Shown: positions 43,849-52,914 of the stretch, piece after piece
Position numbering within the stretch: the first letter of the stretch is position 1
Layout of the letters: each line of letters opens with the position of its first letter
Assembly (NCBI RefSeq): GCF_023634845.1
Contig: NZ_JAMLJL010000004.1
Location: 124,001 to 188,000, forward strand
Direction: 5' to 3'
Origin: Flavobacterium amniphilum
GTDB lineage: Bacteria; Bacteroidota; Bacteroidia; Flavobacteriales; Flavobacteriaceae
DNA: 64,000 nucleotides
Made by a program: the position numbers and the translations under genes
The notes under the pieces: generated by a model
What the model was told of the DNA's origin: nothing
Databases searched by the model: none
The model's input: only the letters and a program-made list of their open reading frames with translations

Positions 43849-44440
43849 TAAATGGCTCTATTGTTGCTGCATCAGCTGCATTGATTCCTTCTTTTTTAAT
43901 TACTTTAAGAAAAGTCCTGAAAATGATTTTGACATCAACTAAAAATGAACAATTTTCAACATACCAAACATCATAAGCAAACTTCTGGTCCCAGGATATA
44001 GCATTTCTTCCATTAACCTGTGCCCATCCAGTAATCCCGGGCTTCACTTCATGTCTTCTGTTTTGAAACTCATTATAGAGATGTACATAACTTGTTAACA
44101 GAGGCCTTGGCCCTATCAGACTCATATCTCCCTTCAAAACATTAATCAGTTGGGGAATTTCATCCAATGAAGTCTTTCTGACAAACTTTCCTACCGAAGT
44201 AAGCCTTTCTGAGTCATGAAGCAATTTACCGTCAGCCCCCCTCTTATCATTCATTGTTTTGAATTTATAAATCTTAAATATTTTGGTATTTTTACCCGGA
44301 CGCTCCTGAATAAAAAAAACTTTACCCTGATTTGCCACAAACAAAAAACAACAAACCACCACAAAAAGAGGAAACAATAGCACTAATCCTATAAAGGAAA
44401 ACACAAAATCCAGCAAGGGTTTAATGATTTTTATATACAT
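43838..44440 (-). CDS. pglC: Undecaprenyl-phosphate sugar-1-phosphate transferase (PglC-like, short form)
   Basis: The 200-residue monotopic transferase has one N-terminal re-entrant hydrophobic segment (about 10-32), then KIYKFKTM, the Asp-Glu dyad in TSLDEIPQ, NVLKGDMSLIGPRP and KPGITGWAQVNGRN. The short form without extra transmembrane domains is typical of PglC, which moves di-N-acetylbacillosamine-1-phosphate to undecaprenyl phosphate. It follows a GT4 gene by one base. With the neighbouring PglE/D/F-like enzymes it should start a bacillosamine-primed glycan. Confidence 0.93.
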   Translation of the reverse strand: MYIKIIKPLLDFVFSFIGLVLLFPLFVVVCCFLFVANQGKVFFIQERPGKNTKIFKIYKFKTMNDKRGADGKLLHDSERLTSVGKFVRKTSLDEIPQLINVLKGDMSLIGPRPLLTSYVHLYNEFQNRRHEVKPGITGWAQVNGRNAISWDQKFAYDVWYVENCSFLVDVKIIFRTFLKVIKKEGINAADAATIEPFNGE

Positions 44441-44441
44441 T

Positions 44442-45593
44442 CTATTCTAAATTCCGATATTCATTTAACAATGCTTCCCAAATCACTTTCCGCTCATACT
44501 TTGACTGGATTTCATTTCTTGATTTTTCAAGAATCCCTTTGTAAACATCCTGGTTTTTACAAATGAACTCCATACTTTCCAACAAAGCTTTTCCATCTTT
44601 AACCGGCACAATCAACCCATTCACTCCATGCTTTATAATTTCATTACATCCATTTATATTTGAAACTATAGACGGGACTTTCATCGCTCCGGCCTGCATA
44701 ACAACATTAGGAAAACCTTCCCGGTAACTAGGAAAAGTTAAAACATTGGAAATACTGAAAAATGGCCTTACATCATTTTGATAGCCAACCCAGATAACAG
44801 ATTCATCATTCTTAATCAATTCCAATGTTTCAGGCAGCAAAGGATCTAAGTTTTCTTCCAAATCACCAACCAGTAATAATTTCATATTTTCTGTTGATTT
44901 AGACAATTCCCCAAAAGACCTTATCAGCTCATTTATTCCCTTATCAGAAACCAATCTGCCAACAAAAATAAAAACAAAATCCTCAGGTTTAATTCCCCAT
45001 TTTTGTCTTAATACCTCTTTTTCTTCATTATTATATAATTCCGGATCAAAATAAGAAGTATCAATTCCATTAGAGCTCCCATGACCAATCACCTTGATTT
45101 TTTCCGGTTTACAATAATTACTTTCCAGGATAATTTCCTTTAATCCAAAAGAGTTTGGTAAAACTTTTGTTGCACAGGCATATGTTATTTTTTCAACAAG
45201 ATCCAAAATCTTTCTTTTAAATCCTGACACTTCAAGCAGAGGCAATCCGGCAACAGTATGCCATCTGTTAGGAACCCCGGCCAATTTAGCCGCTATCATC
45301 CCAACCATACCAGCTTTTGGTGTGTGTGAATGTACCAGAAAAGGCTTTTCACGTCTTAGAAAAAAAAACAGCTTCCAAATTGCCACTAAGTCACTGAAAG
45401 GAGTTATTTTTCGTGTCATTTTAACATAAAAACCGGACACTCCTTCATTATTTACATATTTTTCAAGTCTTTCTTTTTCAGACGAAACAGCAATAACTTC
45501 ATAAAATCCATTCATAAAATCCAACTGTCCGGTCAGGAGTTTTTCCAGCGAGACAGGAACAGTTGTGATACGCACAAGTTTCTTTTTTTTCAT
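44442..45593 (-). CDS. Glycosyltransferase family 4 (possible second-sugar transferase)
   Basis: The 383-residue GT-B enzyme starts RITTVPVSLEKLLTGQL and has HTPKAGMVGMIAAKLAGVP in the acceptor domain. Its donor site is FPSYREGFPNVVMQAGAMKVPSIVS, with a Gln where the second glutamate of the EX7E motif often sits. This subgroup is usually found beside a short sugar-1-phosphate transferase and resembles PglA, which adds the second sugar onto lipid-linked bacillosamine. Position next to the PglC-like gene supports that role here. Confidence 0.9.
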   Translation of the reverse strand: MKKKKLVRITTVPVSLEKLLTGQLDFMNGFYEVIAVSSEKERLEKYVNNEGVSGFYVKMTRKITPFSDLVAIWKLFFFLRREKPFLVHSHTPKAGMVGMIAAKLAGVPNRWHTVAGLPLLEVSGFKRKILDLVEKITYACATKVLPNSFGLKEIILESNYCKPEKIKVIGHGSSNGIDTSYFDPELYNNEEKEVLRQKWGIKPEDFVFIFVGRLVSDKGINELIRSFGELSKSTENMKLLLVGDLEENLDPLLPETLELIKNDESVIWVGYQNDVRPFFSISNVLTFPSYREGFPNVVMQAGAMKVPSIVSNINGCNEIIKHGVNGLIVPVKDGKALLESMEFICKNQDVYKGILEKSRNEIQSKYERKVIWEALLNEYRNLE

Positions 45594-45609
45594 AGCTTAC
45601 AAAGGTATG

Positions 45610-46683
45610 CTATAACGAAATTCCTCTAAAATAATTGTTTGTTATTTTTTCTTTTGAATCAAAAACAACATCTACATATGTTTTGTAATAAGCCTCCATC
45701 ACAAAAAGTTTCTTCTTATACTCTTTGTAAGGAATTGACTTATAGCGGTCAGGCAAAGATGGATTTAACTGATAGGAAGGACTTACCTCAAGTATTAAAG
45801 GCAAAGTATTCAAATCATCTTTTTCCCAAGTTATATCAAAAGCTCCGGTCGTCATTTCCATCCTGTTCATGTAATCAACAAAAAGAGTCCTCCATTGCTC
45901 CGGAAATTCCCCGAAAACAGTTGAATTTCCGAAAGAAGTAGCTGTTGGCTTCCATTCATCAGTTGAGTTTACCCTCCAATAAAAAGAAATCACTTCTTCA
46001 TTCAATATCACCACTCTTAAGTCCCGGCGCATATCGACTAATTTCTGAACAATTGTTCTAGAATGTCCTTTTTCCCAGACTCTTTCAAGATTAACAAGCA
46101 ATTCTTCTCTTGAATTCACTTTTGTTATCCCTCTTGAACCCGCAGAATGAATTTCCTTTATCAATACAGGATACTCAATTTTATCCAATTCTGACTGTAC
46201 ATAATTTCGGTTAAGCACTACCGTTTTAGGATGGCTAATTCCGAGTTTGGCAAATTGCTCCTGCATAAAAGCCTTATTTTCCCAATATTCAATCTCGCCG
46301 GTTTTTGGAAAAACGATATTCCCTTGACCTTCAAGCAACTTTACGGTTTGATGCAGTGTTTCCGAATAATTGGCTAACTTATAAGGATTGCAATTTTCAG
46401 AAACATTGTAAAACACTTTCTTATTAACATATTTTCCAATATTACTGCCAACCACAATTTTGAAAGGAATATTTCTTTGAGCAATAGCCTCGATTAATGC
46501 AAAATCACTTAATAGATCATTATGTTTCAGATATCGTAATAATGTTGTTAAAGGATTCGTCTTGATCCAAACAATAGTATCCGCTTTTTTATCATGGTTT
46601 TTAATCCATTTAAGCAACGATATTCTTATGAACAAATACAGGAAAGCAAGAATTTTTGAAATTAATCGGTTAATAAATTTCAT
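45610..46683 (-). CDS. ATP-grasp domain protein, possibly membrane-associated
   Basis: The 357-residue protein has a hydrophobic N-terminal helix (about 8-25) and an ATP-grasp domain with YPVLIKEIHSAGSRGITKV, TIVQKLVDMRRDLRVVIL and a metal-binding end LPLILEVSPSYQLNPSLPD. ATP-grasp ligases join a carboxylate to an amine or another nucleophile via an acyl phosphate. The frame is open to 46692 from a TTG, but the ATG at 46681-46683 is preferred. It lies 10 bases from a HAD phosphatase, which itself overlaps an aminotransferase, so the three probably form one pathway. No substrate can be read from the sequence. Confidence 0.85.
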   Translation of the reverse strand: MKFINRLISKILAFLYLFIRISLLKWIKNHDKKADTIVWIKTNPLTTLLRYLKHNDLLSDFALIEAIAQRNIPFKIVVGSNIGKYVNKKVFYNVSENCNPYKLANYSETLHQTVKLLEGQGNIVFPKTGEIEYWENKAFMQEQFAKLGISHPKTVVLNRNYVQSELDKIEYPVLIKEIHSAGSRGITKVNSREELLVNLERVWEKGHSRTIVQKLVDMRRDLRVVILNEEVISFYWRVNSTDEWKPTATSFGNSTVFGEFPEQWRTLFVDYMNRMEMTTGAFDITWEKDDLNTLPLILEVSPSYQLNPSLPDRYKSIPYKEYKKKLFVMEAYYKTYVDVVFDSKEKITNNYFRGISL

Positions 46684-46693
46684 AGAGATCAAT

Positions 46694-47227
46694 TTAGTGA
46701 TTATTTAATTTTAAGATTGAGTCGTAATCATAATATTTCACGTTCATTTTTTTCACTTCTTTAATTACATCATCATAAAAAAGCACACTTTCTTTTTCAT
46801 GATTATAACTTAGATCGTCAAAATAAACAACACCAAAACGTTCACATAGGTATTTAAGATAAACAAGTTTATCATGGGGATTATTGGTAAGTATTAATAT
46901 TTGGGGAGCATTAAAACTTCTTTTTTTTAGCCAATTTTTAGTTACACCATAATCAACAATATTCCTATTGCTTAAAAACACAATAGGTAAATCACCATAG
47001 TGATTTTTAACATACTGTATGGTACCTTCCAAAGGCTCTAAATTACTGAAATAAGCAAATCTTCCTTTTTTAAAATCATTAAGATTTGTCCAGGTATCAG
47101 CAATAGTATTGTCAATATCTAAAACCAGAAACTGTTTTGCATTACATTTCCGGGAAAATATTCTCAATTTATTAATAAAAAAAAACTTTATAAAAGGATT
47201 ATATAAGGCTTTTATGATTGCACGCAT
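46694..47227 (-). CDS. HAD-family phosphatase
   Basis: The 177-residue HAD protein has the nucleophile motif LVLDIDNTIADTW (Asp37, Asp39), motif II VFLSNRN and an acidic motif IV FDDLSYNHE. The first 30 residues are basic and hydrophobic and could bind the membrane. The small cap suggests a low-molecular-weight phosphorylated substrate. It overlaps the upstream aminotransferase by 16 bases and is followed by the ATP-grasp gene. The order resembles pathways that make a phosphorylated amino compound, dephosphorylate it and then ligate it, which is inference only. Confidence 0.87.
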   Translation of the reverse strand: MRAIIKALYNPFIKFFFINKLRIFSRKCNAKQFLVLDIDNTIADTWTNLNDFKKGRFAYFSNLEPLEGTIQYVKNHYGDLPIVFLSNRNIVDYGVTKNWLKKRSFNAPQILILTNNPHDKLVYLKYLCERFGVVYFDDLSYNHEKESVLFYDDVIKEVKKMNVKYYDYDSILKLNNH

Positions 47228-48384
47228 AATAACTCTTTTATTGCTTTGATTATTTGCAGGTTTTCTTCAAATGTACGTGATGCTATACGTACAAACTGAC
47301 CATCTAAACCTATTTTATCAGAACAATCCCTGACATAAATTCCATAATTAACCAATAAATTAACAGTAAATTCAAAAGAAGTCATACCGTTTTCTATTTC
47401 AATTAGCGCAAAATTTGCTTTTGAAGGATACACATTAATTCCTTTTATATTTTTTAGTTCATCGAGAAACATAAAAGTATTCATAATGTATTTCTTTCGT
47501 TCAACATTATACTTTTCGATAAATGCTTTATCAGAATAAACTTTAAAGAAATAATTTGTCAGACCTGAAACATTCCAAAGATATCCGTTTCGTAATAAAA
47601 CATCTACCTTTTCACTGTTCATTACAGCATATCCCGCACGCAATCCGGCAATACCGAAATCTTTGGACATACTTTTAACAATTATCAGGTTTGAATATTT
47701 ATCAGTTAGCTCTTCGGAAGTAATTTGCGATAATTCAATATCTTCATAAGCAAAATGAATAAAACTTTCATCAATGATAATATTGGTAACTTCCGTCAGG
47801 TTTGATATCATATAAAGAAAGTCTTCCTGCTTTAAATAACCTCCGTTAGGATTGTTCGGATTAATGATTACAATCGTATCAGGCTTTTCATTTTTTACAA
47901 ATTCTACATATTTTTTTGGATCAAGAAGAAATTTATCCTCTTTCAAAAGCGGAAAATAAACAATATCAATACCATCTTTGACAAACTCATAATAAGATGA
48001 AAAAGTTGGTGATATTATACAAATTTTATTTTGAACAAAATTATGTAGAATCCCCTGGATTATTTCGATAGCTCCATTCCCTACAAATATTTTCTTATGA
48101 TCTACATTGATTGCTTCTGATATATATTTAGCAATTTCCCTGTTTTGTGGCGGATAAAATTCCAAAACATCGCGTAATCTGTTATTGTCGATTAAATCTT
48201 CATGAAGAAACTTCATAAACAGATCAGTAGCATATGGATTTGATAAAAAACAGGCATCAATATTTATCTCAAGTTCCGGACATTCTTTCATTATAGTATC
48301 AACACTTGGTGAATGTGTGCCGGAATTATTTTTGAGCTCCTTTATTTTATCAATAACATTATTATTTAAGTAATTTTTTGTCAT
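47212..48384 (-). CDS. Fold-type I PLP aminotransferase/decarboxylase (HisC/CobD-like)
   Basis: The 390-residue class I/II PLP enzyme has VINPNNPNGGYL, the PLP Lys in IVKSMSKDFGIAGLRAGYAV and the carboxylate-binding Arg in FVRIASRT. It resembles histidinol-phosphate aminotransferase and L-threonine-phosphate decarboxylase, a group that includes capsule enzymes making aminoalkyl phosphates. It is the first gene of a three-gene group with the HAD and ATP-grasp genes, separated from the polymerase by 60 bases that hold a possible promoter. It is more likely a decoration enzyme than a histidine biosynthesis enzyme in this setting. Confidence 0.88.
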   Translation of the reverse strand: MTKNYLNNNVIDKIKELKNNSGTHSPSVDTIMKECPELEINIDACFLSNPYATDLFMKFLHEDLIDNNRLRDVLEFYPPQNREIAKYISEAINVDHKKIFVGNGAIEIIQGILHNFVQNKICIISPTFSSYYEFVKDGIDIVYFPLLKEDKFLLDPKKYVEFVKNEKPDTIVIINPNNPNGGYLKQEDFLYMISNLTEVTNIIIDESFIHFAYEDIELSQITSEELTDKYSNLIIVKSMSKDFGIAGLRAGYAVMNSEKVDVLLRNGYLWNVSGLTNYFFKVYSDKAFIEKYNVERKKYIMNTFMFLDELKNIKGINVYPSKANFALIEIENGMTSFEFTVNLLVNYGIYVRDCSDKIGLDGQFVRIASRTFEENLQIIKAIKELLCVQS

Positions 48385-48406
48385 AAAATTAGTCTTTTAG
48401 CGAGCG

Positions 48407-48414
48407 TAAATGTA
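48407..48414 (-). promoter_or_regulatory. Weak candidate -7 element upstream of the aminotransferase gene
   Basis: Minus-strand TACATTTA differs from TAnnTTTG at the last base and lies about 23 bases before the ATG in a 60-base intergenic gap. It could give the aminotransferase-HAD-ATP-grasp group its own transcript. Confidence 0.3.
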
Positions 48415-48444
48415 TAATAAAAATCTTTTTGAAAAAACATTGAA

Positions 48445-49503
48445 TCACCTAATTGTATTATAAAAAAGAGTAAACATCAATACATTCAGAAAAACCAGTG
48501 AGATAGCCCCAAACCTGTATTTATTATTATTAAGTAAAGGCTCTAATACAAAAGGAAGGAAAATCCATGATAAGGCACCAATTCTATCAGAAAAAGCAAC
48601 ATTAAAACTCAAAAAGAAAAAGGAGCTTGATATCAAAAAGACCTTTAAAAAATAACCATACTTATTTTGATCTTCGGTATTGGTAAACTTCTTATAAAAG
48701 AAATAACCCAATACAGCGAAAAGGGTGTTAAACAGCACAAAAGAAGCTTTAAATCCTAATTCATATTCAACCCAATCTTCTTTATTGATATAAGAATCAA
48801 ATCGGTTTTTAAACAAAACGTTCACATAGGGTAAAAAATCAAGCAATGAATTTATACCTATATCTAAATATGCTAAAGCAATCGTAAAAAAGAAAATACC
48901 ATACAACAGTTTATAGGAAATATTTCTTTTTGCAATCAAAAAAAACAAAAAAGGAATAAGAACAGTACCATGAAAAGAAACTCCCATTGCAGTCGTCAGA
49001 TAAGCCTTAATTCTTTTATTCCTTATAATAAGAATAATGGCAAATAACAAAAAGGCAATAGCAAGGCCACTTCGTATAACGTTCACCCCAAAAGTCTCAA
49101 AAAAGAAAAAACTTGTGAACGTAAAATACATCAAATATGATTTTGATTTATCCCAAACATAAAACAAAAGGATTATTGCTAGATTATAAAGTAAGGAAAC
49201 TCCAAAGAAAAATCCCCTTTCATTTGTAAAAAATCTTAAAATTTCCAAAAGTATGGAGAATCCGAAATCCTTTGCGTCCCTGAGCGTATTATAACGGAAC
49301 TGTTCAACATACATCTTTGTATCAGAACCGATGCTATAATCCCTGAAACCGAAAACAAAAGAATAACAAAGCGCTATGATAATTCCAAAAACTAAATTAA
49401 ATCCAGCGCTTCTTTCTTTTTTTATATCATACTCAATAGAAAAGAATACAGCAAAAATTGCAGATAATATGTATACAAACAAATAGGAATCCTGATAATA
49501 CAT
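48445..49503 (-). CDS. EpsG family polysaccharide polymerase
   Basis: The 352-residue polytopic protein has about nine or ten hydrophobic segments. EYDIKKERSAG, FRDYSIGSDTKMYVEQF and FFFETFGVNVIRSGLAIAF are typical of EpsG-like Wzy polymerases, which join repeat units at the periplasmic face. It is the better candidate for the true Wzy of the right-half locus because a Wzx flippase lies three genes upstream. It follows a GT2 gene by 10 bases. Confidence 0.9.
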   Translation of the reverse strand: MYYQDSYLFVYILSAIFAVFFSIEYDIKKERSAGFNLVFGIIIALCYSFVFGFRDYSIGSDTKMYVEQFRYNTLRDAKDFGFSILLEILRFFTNERGFFFGVSLLYNLAIILLFYVWDKSKSYLMYFTFTSFFFFETFGVNVIRSGLAIAFLLFAIILIIRNKRIKAYLTTAMGVSFHGTVLIPFLFFLIAKRNISYKLLYGIFFFTIALAYLDIGINSLLDFLPYVNVLFKNRFDSYINKEDWVEYELGFKASFVLFNTLFAVLGYFFYKKFTNTEDQNKYGYFLKVFLISSSFFFLSFNVAFSDRIGALSWIFLPFVLEPLLNNNKYRFGAISLVFLNVLMFTLFYNTIR

Positions 49504-49513
49504 AATTCAAATT

Positions 49514-50362
49514 TTATTTATCTGCTTTAATAGCATTCAAAATATTCAGATAAATGGCTTTTTTCTCCGATTCAACTCCTTTGAATCTATGCCTAACAGA
49601 CAAATAATCTAATTTCAAAATTTCTAAAACACGGCAATATATGAATTTAAAATAATTCAAGTACACAATTTTAAAACGGTCAGAAAATGAAAGTTTATAA
49701 GCATCTGCAAACTTTTTTTTCCCTGGAAGTGATGTTAAAAACTTACTACTGTTATTTGTACTCAACTCTCTGTAAAAAAGTAAAGGTTCTGTGATATTTA
49801 AAAAAACTGAATCATTGATTGATCTGTTCCAAAGTTCAAAATCCTCAATTCTAACATAATCATCCAAATACATATGCTTTTTAAACCATTTTGTTTTAGC
49901 AAAAACTGTTGGATGAATTGGCACTTTTTCATCGAGTGTATCTCTTGTTGTTTTAATTACTGATGAGTGTTTATAACCTAATATATTATTTTCATCATCT
50001 ATACTTACCGCATCAGAATGGGTGACGTCTGCATGTGGGTTTTTTTCCAATAGTGCCAATTGCTTTTCAATTCTGTCCGGAAACATAATATCGTCTGCAT
50101 CCATACGGGCAAAGTATTTCCCTTCAGCGACATCTATTAACTGATTAAGCCTGAAAATCAAACCTTTATTTTCCCCATCAGCAATAATTTTAATTCGCGG
50201 GTCATTAAACTGTTTGACAATTTCCATTGATCTGTCTTTTGAACCATCATCTACAAGGATAATCTCCAGGTTTTGATAGGTTTGGTTCAAAATTGACTTC
50301 ACACAATCACTAATATGATTCTCAACATTAAAAAAGGGCACACCAATTGTTACTAACTTCAT
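49514..50362 (-). CDS. Glycosyltransferase family 2 (GT-A)
   Basis: The 282-residue GT2 enzyme begins KLVTIGVPFFNVENHISDCVKSIL with ILVDDGSKDRS and the DxD motif YFARMDADDIM at about residue 91. It is compact and typical of inverting enzymes that extend lipid-linked repeat units. It lies between the GT4 gene and the EpsG-like polymerase. Specificity is unknown. Confidence 0.92.
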   Translation of the reverse strand: MKLVTIGVPFFNVENHISDCVKSILNQTYQNLEIILVDDGSKDRSMEIVKQFNDPRIKIIADGENKGLIFRLNQLIDVAEGKYFARMDADDIMFPDRIEKQLALLEKNPHADVTHSDAVSIDDENNILGYKHSSVIKTTRDTLDEKVPIHPTVFAKTKWFKKHMYLDDYVRIEDFELWNRSINDSVFLNITEPLLFYRELSTNNSSKFLTSLPGKKKFADAYKLSFSDRFKIVYLNYFKFIYCRVLEILKLDYLSVRHRFKGVESEKKAIYLNILNAIKADK

Positions 50363-50380
50363 TATTCTACTTCAAAAAAT

Positions 50381-51640
50381 TTATAATCTTTTAAAGAAAC
50401 TTTCCCCATAAGTTCCTTTAATCTTTGACATTATCAAATGCATACTCAGCGAAATCACAAAAAACAGACTTTCTGTCCATCTAATAGTGAATTTAAAATT
50501 CCGGCTATTTTTTATCATTTCACAAAAAACTTCCTCTGATTTCTGAATACTGAAATCAAAAGCTCTTTTCCTTGCTTTGTTACATTCCTCCTCATATTCA
50601 TCTTTGCTTTGATTCAGCAATTTATCAATATATGTTTCTATGAAATTAACCGGATAATCTAATCCTTTTTCCTGATAGGAATATGTATGGGTGTTATGCA
50701 AAAAACCATATGTAACTGGATCCTGCTCATTTTCAATACCGATCATTGCAGGTATAGCACAGGCTGAAGCCTCAATAAGCGCTGTTCCGGCGCCAATAAA
50801 CATCAACGAATCATTAATCGTCTCTTTAAACAAATGGTAAGGCACACCTGAATGAAAAATGATTTGCTTTTCCAGCCTTTCTTCTTTCACGATTTGCTCC
50901 AGTTTTTCCCTTTCAATTCCGTCTCCATATGAATCATAGTGCAGAAAAACACCTTTCTTATTCATGCTTTTAATGATCTCAATCATCTGGAAATTGTATT
51001 TTTTCCAAGCTGTTAATCTCCCTATGGAAACTACTCTCTTATTCTGGACACCGCTTTGACAACCTTCATATTTTTCGAGGTTAATTCCAATTGGCACCAA
51101 ATTACTTTCTCCAAATTTCCCATCATATCCAGATTCATAAAAAGAACGTGACATCTCACTGTAAAAAGTGATATTTTGTGAAGGTAGTTTCTGAAGGAAT
51201 TCATTTATTTTCTTTCCGAAAAAACTACCCGTAAACGTCTTAACATTAAACTCATTTATATGATAAACTCCGGTAGTAAGATTTATTCCGGGATTCAATT
51301 TCAATAATCTGGCACTAAAAAGCATTGAATTTGTATCCGGAGCATGAATATGTGTAACATTTGAAAGTATTTCCCTTTTTAATTTGTCAATCCTTAAAGG
51401 AAAAAGCAATTTCAAAATTGGAAATCCCTTTTTAAAAAAACGAGGCGCATAAACATAATCATCCCAATGACAAACTGTTGCGTATTGCTTCAGTTCATTA
51501 AGCAGCCCCTCATCAAATTTATGGGTAAAAAACAAAACCGTTACGGGAATATTCCTCCCATGCAACTGTTTTATCATCCTAACCAAAAAAGTTTCAATTC
51601 CGCCTAACGGCAAACAAGAGTATAAAAACAATATTCTCAT
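50381..51640 (-). CDS. Glycosyltransferase family 4 (GT-B)
   Basis: The 419-residue GT4 enzyme starts RILFLYSCLPLGGIETFLVRMIKQL and has VVSIGRLTAWKKYN at the start of the donor domain. The usual SEG..P..EAMA..P block is replaced by MFIGAGTALIEASACAIPAMIG, so the first glutamate of EX7E is absent. The C-terminal 30 residues are hydrophobic and basic and may associate with the membrane. The ATG overlaps the wzx stop by four bases (ATGA). Confidence 0.87.
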   Translation of the reverse strand: MRILFLYSCLPLGGIETFLVRMIKQLHGRNIPVTVLFFTHKFDEGLLNELKQYATVCHWDDYVYAPRFFKKGFPILKLLFPLRIDKLKREILSNVTHIHAPDTNSMLFSARLLKLNPGINLTTGVYHINEFNVKTFTGSFFGKKINEFLQKLPSQNITFYSEMSRSFYESGYDGKFGESNLVPIGINLEKYEGCQSGVQNKRVVSIGRLTAWKKYNFQMIEIIKSMNKKGVFLHYDSYGDGIEREKLEQIVKEERLEKQIIFHSGVPYHLFKETINDSLMFIGAGTALIEASACAIPAMIGIENEQDPVTYGFLHNTHTYSYQEKGLDYPVNFIETYIDKLLNQSKDEYEEECNKARKRAFDFSIQKSEEVFCEMIKNSRNFKFTIRWTESLFFVISLSMHLIMSKIKGTYGESFFKRL

Positions 51641-52899
51641 AGCTTATCCTCGTTGTAAAAATAATACCCCATAAACCCAAGGCTTACCAAAAAACATAAA
51701 AAATAGGTCAACACGTGTGCATAATTAGCTCCTATCACTCCATATTTCGGTACAAAAATGTATGAAAAAGTAATCATAAACGTAAAGATTAACAGTTCAA
51801 ACATCAAGTATACCTTTAGCTTTTCTTTCAGGATAATCAAAAATCCGAAAACCAGACAAAGCACTTTAAACACATCGCCGACAGCCTGCCACGTAACCAA
51901 TTCCTCAGCAGGTTGAAATGATTCTGTAAAGAGCAATGAAATAAGAATGCTTTTCATAAAATATACGATAATAACGTATACTGAAACTAAGGGTATAAGA
52001 ATGAGATAAGCATTCTTTATTATTTTTTTTAATTCGGAAACGGATTCACTTTTTCCTAGCTCGGGAAGGTAATAATTAGCCATCACGACATTAAGGAAAA
52101 TCAATCCAGATTCAGACAACTTAACAGCCGATTGCCAATATCCAACATTATCCCAGCCCCCATTATCCAAAATCAATTTACGCACAAAAACTTGGGCAAA
52201 AGGCAAAAGACAAGCCGAAAATATAAGCATTAATGAATACTTCAAAAGGCTTTTTACATTTTCTTTATCAACTGAAGAAAAATGAAACAACTGGATTTCT
52301 TTTCTAAGCTTAAAAAAATAAGAAATCAAAAAAACAATACCCGGAGAAATGGCCATCCATATAAGTCCGAGCATGGCACCTGGTATTTTAAAAAAATAAA
52401 CCAATAAAATCAATCCCAAGGCTCCGACTATTGCTGCGACAATTGTCAGCATTGAAAAAAACTTACTTCGCTGCATTCCGTTCAAATATCCTCCGTATAT
52501 AACCGAAAACACATTAAAAAACTGCAAAAAAGCAAGCATTCTGATTACAAAAGCATAATCAGTAACTTCAAAAAGTTCTTTCGAAATATAACCGGCAAAA
52601 AAAAGGAGAAAAAGTCCTAACAAAGATGAAAATACCAATCCAATCCAAAATCCTGCAGAAATGACATTATTGACTTTTCCGGGATCATTTTTAAACTGGG
52701 AAATTTTACTGATGACTCCATTAGTAATACCTCCTCCGGCAGTTGTCGCTATTATCGCCATCAAACTCATAAGCTGACCTAACATCCCAAACCCCTTAAC
52801 ACCAATGTAGTACGAAATCACCTTTATACCTACTACTCCAAGTACAACTTTCAAACCGGTAGAACCGGCTAAATACAAGCCCGATTTTATAACACGCAT
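51637..52899 (-). CDS. wzx: O-antigen/polysaccharide flippase (Wzx family)
   Basis: The 420-residue MATE/PST-type protein has about 12 predicted transmembrane helices. GLYLAGSTGLKVVLGVVGIKVISYYIG and TTAGGGITNGVISK match the O-antigen translocase group found in Bacteroidetes and WzxE. It moves lipid-linked repeat units to the periplasmic face for polymerisation. It lies 15 bases after the WecE gene, the same wecE-wzxE association seen in enterobacterial common antigen loci. Confidence 0.93.
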   Translation of the reverse strand: MRVIKSGLYLAGSTGLKVVLGVVGIKVISYYIGVKGFGMLGQLMSLMAIIATTAGGGITNGVISKISQFKNDPGKVNNVISAGFWIGLVFSSLLGLFLLFFAGYISKELFEVTDYAFVIRMLAFLQFFNVFSVIYGGYLNGMQRSKFFSMLTIVAAIVGALGLILLVYFFKIPGAMLGLIWMAISPGIVFLISYFFKLRKEIQLFHFSSVDKENVKSLLKYSLMLIFSACLLPFAQVFVRKLILDNGGWDNVGYWQSAVKLSESGLIFLNVVMANYYLPELGKSESVSELKKIIKNAYLILIPLVSVYVIIVYFMKSILISLLFTESFQPAEELVTWQAVGDVFKVLCLVFGFLIILKEKLKVYLMFELLIFTFMITFSYIFVPKYGVIGANYAHVLTYFLCFLVSLGFMGYYFYNEDKL

Positions 52900-52914
52900 T
52901 ATTTAACCGATTTA

